Shown here piece after piece: positions 8,550 to 18,085 of a stretch of DNA of 64,000 bases. The stretch is taken from positions 1 to 64,000 of the forward strand of contig NZ_QLYY01000027.1 of the NCBI RefSeq assembly GCF_003350295.1. Reading direction: 5' to 3'. The position numbers were made by a program, and so were the translations under genes. The stretch comes from Vibrio tetraodonis. GTDB lineage: Bacteria > Pseudomonadota > Gammaproteobacteria > Enterobacterales > Vibrionaceae. Below the pieces are notes generated by a model. It saw nothing but the letters and a program-made list of their open reading frames with translations. It had not been told where the DNA came from and made no database searches. Positions within the stretch are counted from its first letter, which is position 1, and every line of letters starts with the position of its first letter.

Positions 8550-10721
8550 CTAAAGCTGCTCAAGCTTTGCATAGGCAGTCACCAACCATTTAATCCCTTC
8601 ACCATTAAAAGCAACTTGTACCCGACCTTGATGGCCACTGCCTTCAAAATTAATAATGGTCCCTTCACCAAACTTGGGATGTTTAACACGCGACCCCAGA
8701 CTAAAACCGGTTTCATTAAAGTTATCTTTGACAACTTGAGTACTAAATCGACCCGCACTCGCAGGCCTGCTAACCTGAGCTTTCATTCGAACTTCATCTA
8801 AACAACTTTCGGGCAACTCTCGAATGAAGCGTGATGGTTTATGATATTTATCTTGGCCATACAAGCGGCGCATTTCAGCATAAGTGATGTAGAGCTTTTC
8901 CATCGCACGAGTCATGCCCACATAACACAAGCGTCGCTCCTCTTCCAAGCGACCCGCTTCTTCGGCTGACATCTGGCTTGGAAACATTCCCTCTTCCACT
9001 CCAACCATAAAGACCAATGGGAACTCCAATCCTTTGGCGCTGTGCAAAGTCATCAGCTGCACTGCATCTTCAAATTCATCAGCTTGCCCTTCACCCGCTT
9101 CCAACGCAGCATGGGTCAAAAATGCCGTGAGTAAAGTCATCTCTTCCGCTTCTTCCGGCTTTTCAAACTGACGCGTAGCCGTGACCAGCTCTTCTAAGTT
9201 CTCAATGCGAGCTTTCGACTTTTCACCTTTTTCCTGTTCGTACATCGCATACAAACCAGAATACTTGATCACATGGTCAGTCTGAGCATGCAGTGGCAAC
9301 TCACTGGTATCATCTTCAAGCGCGTTAATCAGTTCAACAAAACGTCCAAGAGCAGAGGCAGCTCTACCTGCAAACACTTTCTCTTCTAACAAAGCCACGC
9401 TGGCATCCCACATGGTACATCCGCGATCCCTAGCGGCTAAACGCAGCGTCTCGAGCGTTTTGTCTCCCAGTCCTCGGGTTGGCGTATTGACCACTCTTTC
9501 AAATGCGGCATCATCATTACGGTTTGCTATCAAGCGCAAATAACTCAGGGCATCCTTGATTTCCTGACGCTCGAAAAATCGCATCCCACCATAAATGCGA
9601 TAAGGCAAACCTGCTTGAATTAAGGCTTCTTCTAACACACGCGACTGAGCATTGTTACGATAAAGCATGGCCGCATCATTAAGTGAGCCACCTTTTTCCT
9701 GCCAATCTTTGATTTTATTAACCGCAAAACGCGCTTCATCTAATTCGTTATAAGCCGAATAAACTGAAATAGGATCGCCAGCTAAGCCCTCGGTCCACAA
9801 TTCTTTGCCCATACGTTCGGTATTATTGGCAATCAACGCATTGGAAGCCTCAAGAATCGTCTTGGTCGAGCGATAGTTTTGTTCGAGGCGAATGGTATTA
9901 ACACTTGGAAACTCTTGAGTAAATTTTTCAATATTCTCGATTTTTGCTCCGCGCCAACCGTAAATTGATTGATCATCATCCCCCACAATCATCACATTAG
10001 ATTCTGGTCCTGCCATCATTCTTAGCCAAGCGTATTGGATATTATTGGTATCTTGGAACTCATCCACAAGGATATGCTTAAAACGGGCTTGGTAATGCTC
10101 ACGAATATGTTTTTTATTTCGTAGCAGCTCGTGAGCTCGAAGTAGAATTTCGGCAAAATCCACCAAACCCGCGCGATCACACGCTTCTTGGTAGGTACTA
10201 TAGAGTTGAAGATAAGTTTGAGTCACAGGATCGCGATACGCATCAATATGATTTGGACGTAACCCTTCATCTTTTTTCCCGTTAATCCACCAAGCAACTT
10301 GCCTTGCTGGCCACTGTTTCTCATCCAAGTTCTGTGCTTTAATCAATCGTCGCAGAAGTCTCTGTTGATCATCACTGTCCATGATCTGAAAATCTTCCAA
10401 CAACCCAGCATCCAGATAATGAGCACGCAAAATACGATGACAAATACCGTGAAAAGTACCGTTCCACATACCTGATGTGGTTCCCATCATCAAGTCTTCG
10501 ATACGACCTCGCATCTCAGCAGCTGCTTTATTGGTAAAGGTCACAGACATAATTGAAAAAGGCGAAGCCTGCTCAACGGACATCAGCCAAGCAATCCGAT
10601 GTACGAGCACCCGTGTTTTACCACTTCCTGCCCCCGCTAAAACCAATAAGTTTTCAAGTGGAGCAGCAACAGCTTCACGCTGCTTATCGTTTAGACCATC
10701 GATGAGTAAAGAGGGATCCAT
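8550..10721 (-). CDS. uvrD: DNA helicase II UvrD
   Basis: A 723-residue SF1A helicase for nucleotide-excision and mismatch repair. Visible motifs: Walker A LAGAGSGKT, FTNKAAAEMRGRI (Ia), VDEFQDTN (II), GDDDQSIYGWRGA (III), LEQNYRS (IV), LMTLHSAKGLEFP (V) and RRLCYVGMTRA (VI). A C-terminal Tudor-like tail (VKHPKFGEGTIINFEGSG) is typical of UvrD and is absent from Rep. I chose ATG 10721 (MDPSLLIDGLN), matching E. coli MDVSYLLDSLN, over the ATG two codons earlier. It is convergent with csrB. A degenerate LexA box lies just upstream. Confidence 0.97.
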   Translation of the reverse strand: MDPSLLIDGLNDKQREAVAAPLENLLVLAGAGSGKTRVLVHRIAWLMSVEQASPFSIMSVTFTNKAAAEMRGRIEDLMMGTTSGMWNGTFHGICHRILRAHYLDAGLLEDFQIMDSDDQQRLLRRLIKAQNLDEKQWPARQVAWWINGKKDEGLRPNHIDAYRDPVTQTYLQLYSTYQEACDRAGLVDFAEILLRAHELLRNKKHIREHYQARFKHILVDEFQDTNNIQYAWLRMMAGPESNVMIVGDDDQSIYGWRGAKIENIEKFTQEFPSVNTIRLEQNYRSTKTILEASNALIANNTERMGKELWTEGLAGDPISVYSAYNELDEARFAVNKIKDWQEKGGSLNDAAMLYRNNAQSRVLEEALIQAGLPYRIYGGMRFFERQEIKDALSYLRLIANRNDDAAFERVVNTPTRGLGDKTLETLRLAARDRGCTMWDASVALLEEKVFAGRAASALGRFVELINALEDDTSELPLHAQTDHVIKYSGLYAMYEQEKGEKSKARIENLEELVTATRQFEKPEEAEEMTLLTAFLTHAALEAGEGQADEFEDAVQLMTLHSAKGLEFPLVFMVGVEEGMFPSQMSAEEAGRLEEERRLCYVGMTRAMEKLYITYAEMRRLYGQDKYHKPSRFIRELPESCLDEVRMKAQVSRPASAGRFSTQVVKDNFNETGFSLGSRVKHPKFGEGTIINFEGSGHQGRVQVAFNGEGIKWLVTAYAKLEQL

Positions 10722-10732
10722 TAGCATTCAGT

Positions 10733-10752
10733 CACTGGTTATCTATACATGA
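10733..10752. promoter_or_regulatory. Degenerate LexA (SOS) box before uvrD
   Basis: CACTGGTTATCTATACATGA agrees with the LexA consensus at 14 of 20 positions, but both core half-sites are imperfect (CTGG and ACAT instead of CTGT and ACAG). E. coli uvrD is in the SOS regulon, which makes the site plausible but not strong. Confidence 0.35.
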
Positions 10753-10965
10753 AAAGTGATTATAACCTAAACACCAGACCGAGTTTAGAACATTCGCTGC
10801 AAAAAAATTGCCTCGATACATACATCAAAACAATAAGTTAGGGAGATTAAATTCCTTCTGTATCTTTATTTAACGTGTTTTTGAAAGTTTTGCGATGTTT
10901 TTTCTATCCTTTTAGTTGAACAAGCATATGAAATACTGTGCTAAGCAGCCTTAGCCAAACCTCAA

Positions 10966-10995
10966 GGAACTATGCGCTAAGGTATTAAAGTCTTC
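10966..10995 (+). promoter_or_regulatory. Possible ECF-sigma promoter of the bufferin operon
   Basis: GGAACT at 10966-10971 and GTCTTC at 10990-10995, 18 bp apart, resemble a sigmaE/ECF promoter and lie 30-60 bp before bufA. Bufferin operons are often under ECF sigma factors. The match is partial and no linked ECF gene is present. Confidence 0.3.
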
Positions 10996-11025
10996 ACTGA
11001 GAATGGAAAACCAGAGGAAACGAGA

Positions 11026-11283
11026 ATGAAAAAATCAAGTCTTGCTGTCACAGCTGCGGTCACCAGCCTTGTTGCGTTTGGTGCAAGTGTAATGACCACA
11101 CCTGCTTTGGCTGCAGAGAAGGAAAAGTGCTACGGCGTTTCAAAAGCTGGAAAAAATGACTGTGCAACCAAATCCAGCTCTTGCGCTGGCACTTCAAAAG
11201 AAGATAACCAGAAAGATGCTTTTGTGGTTGTACCCAAAGGTCTATGTGAAAGGTTAGTCGGCGGCAGCACGCAGTCCTCATAG
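11026..11283 (+). CDS. bufA1: BufA-type bufferin metallophore precursor (DUF2282)
   Basis: An 85-residue secreted peptide. It has a long signal peptide (KKSSLAVTAAVTSLVAFGAS, cut after ALAA) and then a small mature part with four cysteines (KCYG, NDCAT, SSCAG, GLCERL). This fits DUF2282/BufA1. Bufferins are ribosomally made peptides whose cysteines are modified by an MNIO enzyme into copper- or gold-binding groups, and they act in the periplasm. The start has GAGGAAACGAG upstream. bufB, bufC and doxX follow in order, which confirms the call by context. Which cysteines are modified cannot be read here. Confidence 0.85.
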   Translation: MKKSSLAVTAAVTSLVAFGASVMTTPALAAEKEKCYGVSKAGKNDCATKSSSCAGTSKEDNQKDAFVVVPKGLCERLVGGSTQSS

Positions 11284-11289
11284 CAAGCA

Positions 11290-11319
11290 AAGGCGGCTTT
11301 ATCACAGATAAGCCGCCTT
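11290..11319 (+). terminator. Hairpin between bufA and bufB (partial attenuator)
   Basis: AAGGCGGCTT (11290-11299) and AAGCCGCCTT (11310-11319) pair perfectly around a 10-nt loop, with no strong T-run after. It probably terminates part of transcription or protects the bufA message, so that peptide is made in excess over the modifying enzymes. Confidence 0.6.
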
Positions 11320-11346
11320 AGTTTGACGCTCATAAAGGAATAATGA

Positions 11347-12207
11347 GTGAAGACAGATAAATATCATAAACAAGTGGGTGTCGGCCTACGTGCTCCTCAC
11401 GTCGATTATTTTATTACCAACAAACCGCCCCTAAGCTGGTTAGAGATTCATAGTGAAAACTATTTTGAGCCTTATTCAACAGCTAGAAAAAAACTGCGAC
11501 AACTTGTCGATAATTATCAGATTAGCTGTCATGGAATAGGTCTCTCCCTTGGCAGCATTGAACCGGTAAACACTCAACACCTCAAAAAGCTTAAAATGCT
11601 TGTCGATGAAGTCCAGCCATTTCTTATTTCGGATCACCTCAGCTGGAGCCATCACGGCGGACATTACTTTAATGACCTTCTTCCTTTGCCTTATACCGAA
11701 GAAGCTTTGGATGTTTTCTGCCGCAACGTAAACCATGTACAAGAATATTTAAAACGACCGATTCTTATTGAAAACCCATCAAGTTATCTAAAATTTGACC
11801 ACTCAACCATTGAAGAATGGGAGTTTCTAAATCAAGTGCAAAAGCGTACTGACTGCAGACTATTGCTCGATCTCAACAATATTCATGTCTCCGCTTTTAA
11901 CCATGGCTTCGATTGTCAAACGTACATTGAAGCAATTCCAGCAGATAAAGTTGATGAGATACATCTGGCAGGCTTTACCATTAAACACCTTGAGCAAGGG
12001 GAAATATGGATTGATACCCACAGTCAGCCAGTAAGTGATGATGTTTGGTCGCTGTATGAATATTGGCTATCCCGTCATGGCCCACGTCATACTCTGATTG
12101 AGTGGGATCTCGATATACCAGAGCCAGAAGTGCTGTTAGAAGAATGCCAAAAGGCAAGCCAAAGATTAATACCATTTAGCACACTCAAAGGAAGAAAAGC
12201 GTCATGA
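11347..12207 (+). CDS. bufB: BufB, MNIO-family peptide-modifying oxidase (DUF692)
   Basis: A 286-residue TIM-barrel protein of the DUF692/MNIO family (multinuclear non-heme iron oxidases), which convert cysteines of the BufA precursor to heterocycles. Metal-ligand-like residues are visible in HSENYFE, SCHGIGLSLGS, SDHLSWSHHGGHYFND, ENPSSYL, LLDLNNIHVSAFNHGFD, EIHLAGF and LIEWDLDIPE. The start is GTG 11347: AAGGA lies seven bases upstream, and the nearby ATG 11343 opens only a five-codon frame. It overlaps bufC by four bases (ATGA). Confidence 0.88.
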   Translation: MKTDKYHKQVGVGLRAPHVDYFITNKPPLSWLEIHSENYFEPYSTARKKLRQLVDNYQISCHGIGLSLGSIEPVNTQHLKKLKMLVDEVQPFLISDHLSWSHHGGHYFNDLLPLPYTEEALDVFCRNVNHVQEYLKRPILIENPSSYLKFDHSTIEEWEFLNQVQKRTDCRLLLDLNNIHVSAFNHGFDCQTYIEAIPADKVDEIHLAGFTIKHLEQGEIWIDTHSQPVSDDVWSLYEYWLSRHGPRHTLIEWDLDIPEPEVLLEECQKASQRLIPFSTLKGRKAS

Positions 12208-12971
12208 GCTTAACTCTTGCGGACCTGCAGCAGAACTTCGCCAGTGCGCTCCAATACCAAACATCTGGAGAAGAGTGCCATATCAAAAGCGATCATTTTA
12301 CCGCAGAGGAACGCATCCAAATCTATCGTAATAACTTTATTATTAGTTTAACCGACGTTCTTCAGGCAACCTATCCCATGGTTCATATCTTGGTTGGAGA
12401 GGAGTGCTTTACCCAGCTGGCTCGCCAGCATATTCTCAACAGCCCGCTCAAGTCTGGTAATGTAAGCCACTACGGCGAACACTTTGCGAGCAGCATAGAA
12501 AACTTCCCCAAGGTAATGGAAGCTGCTCCTTATATTCAAGAGGTCGCTAAGTTTGAATGGCAGATTGATCTATCAGAACAAATCTTATCTAAAGTCGATC
12601 CAAGCAAGCACTTACTTTCTATCAATCAGTTGTCAACTGTACCACAAGAACATCATCAATATATCAAGCTCCACTTATCTCCCAATGCACTAACCTTTCA
12701 ATCACGCTTTGCTGTCTTTTCTCTGCACTTATCCATTGAAGCTAATGACTTCTCACAGCTAGATATCAATCATGCAGAGCAAGGCGTCATGATGAGCCAA
12801 TATGATGGCCCGTGCTCGACAGTGAAACTGAATAACACATCATTCGAACTGGTTGAGTATCTCAAAAACGGATATACCTTGGGGCAGATCCCTGAAACGC
12901 ACCTTGCATGCCTCGAAACACTGCTCGAACATCAATTCATTTGCGGCTTTTCTCTCGCGCCACATCAATAA
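12204..12971 (+). CDS. bufC: BufC/HvfC, recognition partner of BufB (DUF2063)
   Basis: A 255-residue protein whose N-terminal part (LADLQQNFASALQYQ, then RIQIYRNNFIISLTDVLQATYP) matches the DUF2063/HvfC-BufC N-terminal domain. These proteins bind the BufA leader and form a complex with the MNIO enzyme BufB. Its start overlaps the bufB stop (ATGA), so translation is coupled. The C-terminal half is less conserved and probably contacts the substrate. No membrane segment is present, so it acts in the cytoplasm before export. Confidence 0.82.
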   Translation: MSLTLADLQQNFASALQYQTSGEECHIKSDHFTAEERIQIYRNNFIISLTDVLQATYPMVHILVGEECFTQLARQHILNSPLKSGNVSHYGEHFASSIENFPKVMEAAPYIQEVAKFEWQIDLSEQILSKVDPSKHLLSINQLSTVPQEHHQYIKLHLSPNALTFQSRFAVFSLHLSIEANDFSQLDINHAEQGVMMSQYDGPCSTVKLNNTSFELVEYLKNGYTLGQIPETHLACLETLLEHQFICGFSLAPHQ

Positions 12972-12981
12972 GGATATAACT

Positions 12982-13437
12982 ATGCCCGAGTCGATAAATA
13001 ACCTAATTAAGCGCTACGACGCCATAGTCGACAAAGCTCAATGCTTTTTTGTTCCACTGTTATTGCTCTTTTGCCGCTTATGGGTTGCGTGGGTATTTTT
13101 TAATTCTGGACTGGTGAAAATTTCCTCTTGGGACAGCACCTTGTATTTGTTCGAATACGAATATCAAGTGCCAATTCTACCTTGGGAGCTGGCCGCTTAT
13201 ATGGGAACCGCTGCAGAGCTTATTCTTCCGGTTTTTCTTGCATTAGGACTGCTCTCTCGACCAATGGGAGCGATATTGTTTGTGTTTAATATTATAGCTG
13301 TCGTCTCGTACCCCCTGCTATGGGAGAAAGGCTTCTACGACCATCAGTTGTGGGGGTTAATGATTTTAATCGTGATTGTGTGGGGACCAGGGCCAATTTC
13401 TGCCGACAAACTCATCAAAGGGAAATTGCAGAGCTAG
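12982..13437 (+). CDS. DoxX-family membrane protein of the bufferin operon
   Basis: A 151-residue protein with four hydrophobic segments (FVPLLLLFCRLWVAWVFF; YMGTAAELILPVFLALGLL; GAILFVFNIIAVVSYPLL; LWGLMILIVIVWGP), typical of DoxX. An upstream-extended reading frame exists, but AAGGATATAACT directly before ATG 12982 marks the real start (MPESINNLIKRYDA). Bufferin operons commonly end in a DoxX gene whose role is unclear; quinone or redox chemistry at the membrane is one idea. A strong bidirectional terminator follows. Confidence 0.85.
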   Translation: MPESINNLIKRYDAIVDKAQCFFVPLLLLFCRLWVAWVFFNSGLVKISSWDSTLYLFEYEYQVPILPWELAAYMGTAAELILPVFLALGLLSRPMGAILFVFNIIAVVSYPLLWEKGFYDHQLWGLMILIVIVWGPGPISADKLIKGKLQS

Positions 13438-13448
13438 TGGATGGAAAC

Positions 13449-13477
13449 AGCCACGCCTTCCGACAGAAGGCGTGGCT
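13449..13477. terminator. Bidirectional terminator between doxX and prlC
   Basis: AGCCACGCCTTC (13449-13460) and GAAGGCGTGGCT (13466-13477) pair perfectly around CGACA between two convergent genes. Confidence 0.85.
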
Positions 13478-13492
13478 TGTTATTATTTCGAA

Positions 13493-15535
13493 TTAGGCTT
13501 CGATACCTGCGTGACGAAGCAAGGCATCAATTTGCGGCTCTCTTCCACGAAAACGCTTAAACAGCTCCATAGGCTCTTCGCTGCCACCCATCTCAAGGAT
13601 ATTATTTAAGAAACTCTTACCAGTTTCCGCATTGAATATTCCCTCTTCTTCAAAACGAGAGAAAGCATCGGAAGACAGCACCTCAGCCCACAGATAGCTG
13701 TAATACCCCGCACTATAACCACCAGCGAAAATATGGCTAAAGCTATGAGAAAATCGATTCCACTCCAAACTTGGCAAAACCGCTACCTTAGCTTTCACTT
13801 CGGCTAATGTTTCCAATACCTTGGGTCCAATATCAGGATCAAATTGTGTATGAAGGGTAAAGTCAAACAAACCAAACTCGAGCTGACGCAAAATAAACAT
13901 GGCTGACTGAAAGTTTTTTGCAGCTAGCATCTTATCAAGCATCTCTTTTGGCAAAGGATCGCCTGTTTGATAATGACCAGAGATAAAGGCGAGTGCCTCT
14001 TGCTCCCAGCACCAATTTTCTAAAAACTGACTAGGCAGCTCTACCGCATCCCAAGGTACACCATTGATACCAGAAACCGCGCCAGTTTCTACTTGTGTTA
14101 ACATGTGATGAATACCATGACCAAACTCATGGAATAAGGTCACCACTTCATTATGAGTAAATAGCGCAGGCTTATCTCCAACAGGGCGAGTGAAGTTACA
14201 GGTTAAGTAGGCCACTGGCGATTGTAGCTCTCCCTTAGCGTTGATGCGGCGAACGCGACATTCATCCATCCAAGCACCACCACGCTTATGCTCCCTTGCA
14301 TACAAGTCGAGATAAAAGCTGCCGCGCAGCTTTTCATTGGCATCAAAGATATCGAAAAAACGCACCGACTCATGCCAAGTATCTACCCCTTGGCGCTCAA
14401 CGACCTTCATACCAAAGACACGATTCAAAACCTCAAATAAACCACTCACCGCTCTTTGTTCAGGGAAATAAGGGCGTAGTTCTTCATCAGAAATCTGGAA
14501 CAAGTGCTGCTTTTGCTTTTCGCTGTAATAAGTAATGTCCCACAGCTCAAGCTCTTCTACGCCATATTCACGCTTGGCGAATTGGCACAACTCTTCAACT
14601 TCTTTCTCACCTTGCGGTTTGGCTTTATTGGCCAGATCATTGAGAAAGCTCAGTACTTGGGCAGGATTTTCTGCCATTTTAGTCGCCAAAGACTTCTCAC
14701 TAAAGGTATTAAAACCAAGCATACGGGCGATTTCATAGCGCAGCTTGAGCTGTTCATTGATAATCTCTGTATTGTCCCACTCTCCTGCATTTGGACCTCG
14801 GTCAGAAGCTCGGGTCGAGTATGCCTCATACAACTCTTTACGCAGTGCCTGATTATCGCAATAAGTCATCACTGGCAAATAGGAAGGAATATCTAATGTC
14901 AGCAGGTAACCATCCAGCTCTTTCGCCTGCGCCGCCGCTTTAGCCGCAGCCAACGCAGATTCAGGCATACCTGCTAGCTGTTGCTCATCTTCTATATGCT
15001 TTGTCCAGCCCATGGTGGCATCAAGCACATTGTTGGAAAACTTGGACCCCAGCTCAGACATACGCTTGCTGATCTCACCATAGCGATGCTGCTCATCTGC
15101 AGGTAGATCAATACCAGATAGTTCAAAATCACGTAATGAATCTGTCACGGTTTTTTTCTGCGCTTGTGTCAGCTGAGAAAACTCATCACTTTCCTTGAGA
15201 GCTTTGTATGCTTCAAATAAGCCTTTATGCTGGCCAACCCAAGTTCCATACTCAGACAAAAGAGGCAAACAACTTTCATAAGCTTCACGTAATTGCTCAC
15301 TGTTTACCACAGAGTTCATATGACTGACCGGAGACCAGATGCGACTCAAACGGTCATCGACTTCTTCGATAGGGGCGACAATATTTTCCCAACTAGGCTC
15401 GCAATTATCGGCCAACACTTGCTCGATTTTAGCGCGGCAATCGGCTATCGCTTGTTCAACTGCAGGTTTAACGTGCTCCGGCTTAATTTGAGAAAAAGGA
15501 GGTAAATCAGTAAAACTAAGAAGAGGATTAGACAT
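13493..15535 (-). CDS. prlC: Oligopeptidase A (M3 zinc metallopeptidase)
   Basis: A 680-residue cytoplasmic peptidase of the usual M3A size. It degrades signal peptides and other oligopeptides. The zinc site is HEFGHGIHH (HEXXH) in the C-terminal third, with ELPSQFLENWCWE supplying the third ligand. Other family blocks include FYLDLYAREHKRGGAWMDE and FSHIFAGGYSAGYYSYLWAE. The ATG at 15535 begins MSNPLLSFTDLPPFSQIKPE, matching E. coli PrlC. It is divergent from rlmJ, the same arrangement as in enterics. Confidence 0.96.
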   Translation of the reverse strand: MSNPLLSFTDLPPFSQIKPEHVKPAVEQAIADCRAKIEQVLADNCEPSWENIVAPIEEVDDRLSRIWSPVSHMNSVVNSEQLREAYESCLPLLSEYGTWVGQHKGLFEAYKALKESDEFSQLTQAQKKTVTDSLRDFELSGIDLPADEQHRYGEISKRMSELGSKFSNNVLDATMGWTKHIEDEQQLAGMPESALAAAKAAAQAKELDGYLLTLDIPSYLPVMTYCDNQALRKELYEAYSTRASDRGPNAGEWDNTEIINEQLKLRYEIARMLGFNTFSEKSLATKMAENPAQVLSFLNDLANKAKPQGEKEVEELCQFAKREYGVEELELWDITYYSEKQKQHLFQISDEELRPYFPEQRAVSGLFEVLNRVFGMKVVERQGVDTWHESVRFFDIFDANEKLRGSFYLDLYAREHKRGGAWMDECRVRRINAKGELQSPVAYLTCNFTRPVGDKPALFTHNEVVTLFHEFGHGIHHMLTQVETGAVSGINGVPWDAVELPSQFLENWCWEQEALAFISGHYQTGDPLPKEMLDKMLAAKNFQSAMFILRQLEFGLFDFTLHTQFDPDIGPKVLETLAEVKAKVAVLPSLEWNRFSHSFSHIFAGGYSAGYYSYLWAEVLSSDAFSRFEEEGIFNAETGKSFLNNILEMGGSEEPMELFKRFRGREPQIDALLRHAGIEA

Positions 15536-15697
15536 AAGTATTCCTTTTGTTTAGCAAAAAGCGCACGGACAGTGTTGTCTTGTTGAGCTCTGACTGGGTT
15601 TAAATTATTAAATATAGGTAGGTTCAGCAATTTTCAATAGTGACGTATACTAGCTGGATTAAAATTCCCCAACCGTGATCCACTAGAGAGTTCAATT

Positions 15698-16537
15698 TTG
15701 CTAAGTTATCGCCACAGTTTTCACGCTGGCAATCATGCCGATGTCCTAAAGCATATCGTTCAAAGCCTTATTCTCAATGCTCTGAAGCAAAAAGATAAAC
15801 CCTTTGTTTACCACGATACTCACTCTGGCGTTGGGCGCTACGACTTAAACCATGAGTGGGCAGAAAAAACTGGTGAATATAAACAAGGTATCGCTCGACT
15901 CTGGCAGCAAGTCGATATCCCAGCAGAACTGCAAAGCTACCTAGATTCAATCAAGGTCCTAAATAATAGTCAGAATTTACGTTATTACCCAGGTTCACCA
16001 CGAGTTGCGCGCGCGCACCTTAGAAAACAAGATCGCATGGTATTAACCGAATTGCATCCAAGCGACTATCCACTTCTCGAGCAAGAGTTTCACCGTGACC
16101 GTCAGGTAAGCATCTACAAGGAAGATGGTTTTAAACGGCTCAAGGCAAGCCTACCACCTCAAGAGCGCCGAGGCCTGGTGCTTATCGATCCACCGTACGA
16201 GCTGGCGAAAGAATATCGTGATGTCGTACAAGCGATTCATCAAAGCCACAAACGCTGGGCAACGGGTATTTATGCTATTTGGTATCCTGTCGTCAATCGG
16301 TGTGACATCGAAGATATGATTGAAGGCCTTGAAGGGCTTGAGATTCGCAAAATACTGCAAATAGAATTGGGCGTATCAGCCGACAGCAACGAACATGGCA
16401 TGACAGCATCTGGGATGATAGTCATCAACCCACCATGGAAGCTTGAAAGCCAGATGCAAGCAATTCTCCCCTTCCTTAAAAACGCTATTGCACCGACAAC
16501 GGGTCACTACACTGTGAAGTGGATTGTACCTGAGTAA
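15698..16537 (+). CDS. rlmJ: 23S rRNA m6A2030 methyltransferase RlmJ
   Basis: A 279-residue methyltransferase that modifies A2030 of 23S rRNA. It begins MLSYRHSFHAGNHADVLKH, the conserved RlmJ N-terminus, and this fixes a TTG start at 15698. SAM-site elements are THSGVGRYDL and the catalytic motif IDPPYE (D/NPPY type) near residue 164. The usual RlmJ ending with HYTVKWIVPE is present. It shares an upstream region with the divergent prlC. The weak start codon suggests low expression. Confidence 0.95.
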   Translation: MLSYRHSFHAGNHADVLKHIVQSLILNALKQKDKPFVYHDTHSGVGRYDLNHEWAEKTGEYKQGIARLWQQVDIPAELQSYLDSIKVLNNSQNLRYYPGSPRVARAHLRKQDRMVLTELHPSDYPLLEQEFHRDRQVSIYKEDGFKRLKASLPPQERRGLVLIDPPYELAKEYRDVVQAIHQSHKRWATGIYAIWYPVVNRCDIEDMIEGLEGLEIRKILQIELGVSADSNEHGMTASGMIVINPPWKLESQMQAILPFLKNAIAPTTGHYTVKWIVPE

Positions 16538-16701
16538 CATGAGTGAACTTCTCGCCTAAAGTGGACAAGTGAAGAAAATTTAAGCTGGATAGATTGAGTT
16601 AGGCCAATCTATCCTCCATATCATAGACAATAAAGAAACGCGGGTGCCAAAGTGACGATACACTTATCTGGCACATCGATTCGCAAAAATTGGAGAAATA
16701 A

Positions 16702-18060
16702 ATGGCGACTCATTTTGATTATATCTGTATCGGCGGTGGTAGCGGTGGTATTGCATCAGCAAACCGAGCAGCAATGTATGGCGCAAAAGTAGCGCTAATT
16801 GAAGCGCAAGATCTCGGCGGTACATGTGTGAACGTTGGCTGTGTGCCAAAGAAAGTCATGTGGCATGGAGCTCAAGTCGCCGAAGCCATCAATCTCTACG
16901 CCGAGGATTATGGTTTTGATGTGGATCTAAAAGACTTCAATTGGAGTAAATTGGTCGAAAGCCGCCAAGCCTATATCGGGCGAATTCACGAGTCTTACGA
17001 TCGCGTGCTAGGTAACAACAAGGTTAACGTTATTAAAGGTTTTGCCAAGTTTGTCGATGCAAAAACTGTAGAAGTCAATGGTGAACACTACACAGCGGAT
17101 CACATCCTTATCGCTGTCGGCGGCCGCCCAACTATTCCTAACATCCCAGGAGCAGAGCACGGTATCGACTCTAACGGCTTCTTCGAATTAAGCGAGCAAC
17201 CAAAGCGCGTTGCCGTTATTGGTGCTGGCTATATTGCCGTAGAGATTGCAGGTGTCTTGCATGCTCTTGGCACTGAAACTCACCTTTTCTGCCGTAAAGA
17301 GTCGCCGCTGCGAAGCTTTGATCCTATGATCGTAGAAACGCTAGTGGAGGTAATGCAAGCTGAAGGGCCGACTCTACATACTCACTCTGTACCTAAAGAA
17401 GTGGTTAAAGAAGCCGATGGCAGCCTAACCTTGCACCTAGAAAATGGCAATACGCACAATGTTGACACTCTGATTTGGGCGATAGGACGCCACCCAGCCA
17501 CCGATGCAATTAACCTTGCAACTACCGGAGTTGAAACTAATCAATCAGGTTACATTAAGGTAGATGAATATCAGCAAACCAATGTTGCGGGCATCTACTG
17601 CGTCGGTGATATCATGGAAGGTGGTATAGAGCTGACTCCTGTTGCGGTCAAAGCAGGTAGACAGCTTTCTGAGCGACTATTTAATAATAAGCCTAATGCC
17701 AAAATGGATTATGACTTAGTCCCTACCGTGGTATTTAGTCACCCGCCGATTGGCACCATAGGCCTTACGACTCAAGAAGCGGAGCAAAAATACGGTAAAG
17801 ACAACATTAAGGTATACACATCTGGCTTTACCGCCATGTACACAGCCGTCACCAAACATCGCCAACCATGTAAGATGAAGCTTATTTGCGCTGGCGAAGA
17901 TGAAAAAGTGGTGGGTTTACATGGTATCGGCTTTACGGTTGATGAAATGATTCAAGGTTTTGGCGTGGCGATGAAAATGGGCGCGACCAAAGCAGACTTT
18001 GATTCGGTTGTCGCCATACACCCAACAGGCTCAGAAGAGTTTGTTACCATGACGGGTTAG
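16702..18060 (+). CDS. gorA: Glutathione reductase, C-terminus rewritten by island insertion
   Basis: A 452-residue FAD-dependent disulfide reductase (NADPH plus GSSG to two GSH). FAD site GGGSGGIASANRAA; redox-active disulfide GGTCVNVGCVPKK; NADPH site GAGYIAVEIAG; C-terminal interface and catalytic His-Glu in HPTGSEEF. The last codons read GTT ACC ATG ACG GGT TAG (VTMTG), whereas E. coli Gor ends EEFVTMR. The native-type ending ATG AGA TAA is found at 34045-34053 next to a second copy of the 12 bases that end here. The present stop is therefore contributed by the inserted element. The change affects only the final two residues, so activity should be kept. Confidence 0.97.
   Translation: MATHFDYICIGGGSGGIASANRAAMYGAKVALIEAQDLGGTCVNVGCVPKKVMWHGAQVAEAINLYAEDYGFDVDLKDFNWSKLVESRQAYIGRIHESYDRVLGNNKVNVIKGFAKFVDAKTVEVNGEHYTADHILIAVGGRPTIPNIPGAEHGIDSNGFFELSEQPKRVAVIGAGYIAVEIAGVLHALGTETHLFCRKESPLRSFDPMIVETLVEVMQAEGPTLHTHSVPKEVVKEADGSLTLHLENGNTHNVDTLIWAIGRHPATDAINLATTGVETNQSGYIKVDEYQQTNVAGIYCVGDIMEGGIELTPVAVKAGRQLSERLFNNKPNAKMDYDLVPTVVFSHPPIGTIGLTTQEAEQKYGKDNIKVYTSGFTAMYTAVTKHRQPCKMKLICAGEDEKVVGLHGIGFTVDEMIQGFGVAMKMGATKADFDSVVAIHPTGSEEFVTMTG
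18041..18052 (+). repeat. Left attachment repeat (attL) in gor
   Basis: TTGTTACCATGA lies in frame within the last codons of gor (F-V-T-M). An identical copy occurs at 34037-34048. The bases to its right (CGGGTTAG) give the present gor stop and belong to the island. Confidence 0.85.
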
Positions 18061-18085
18061 TGTAGGAAAAGCATCTTACACACAT

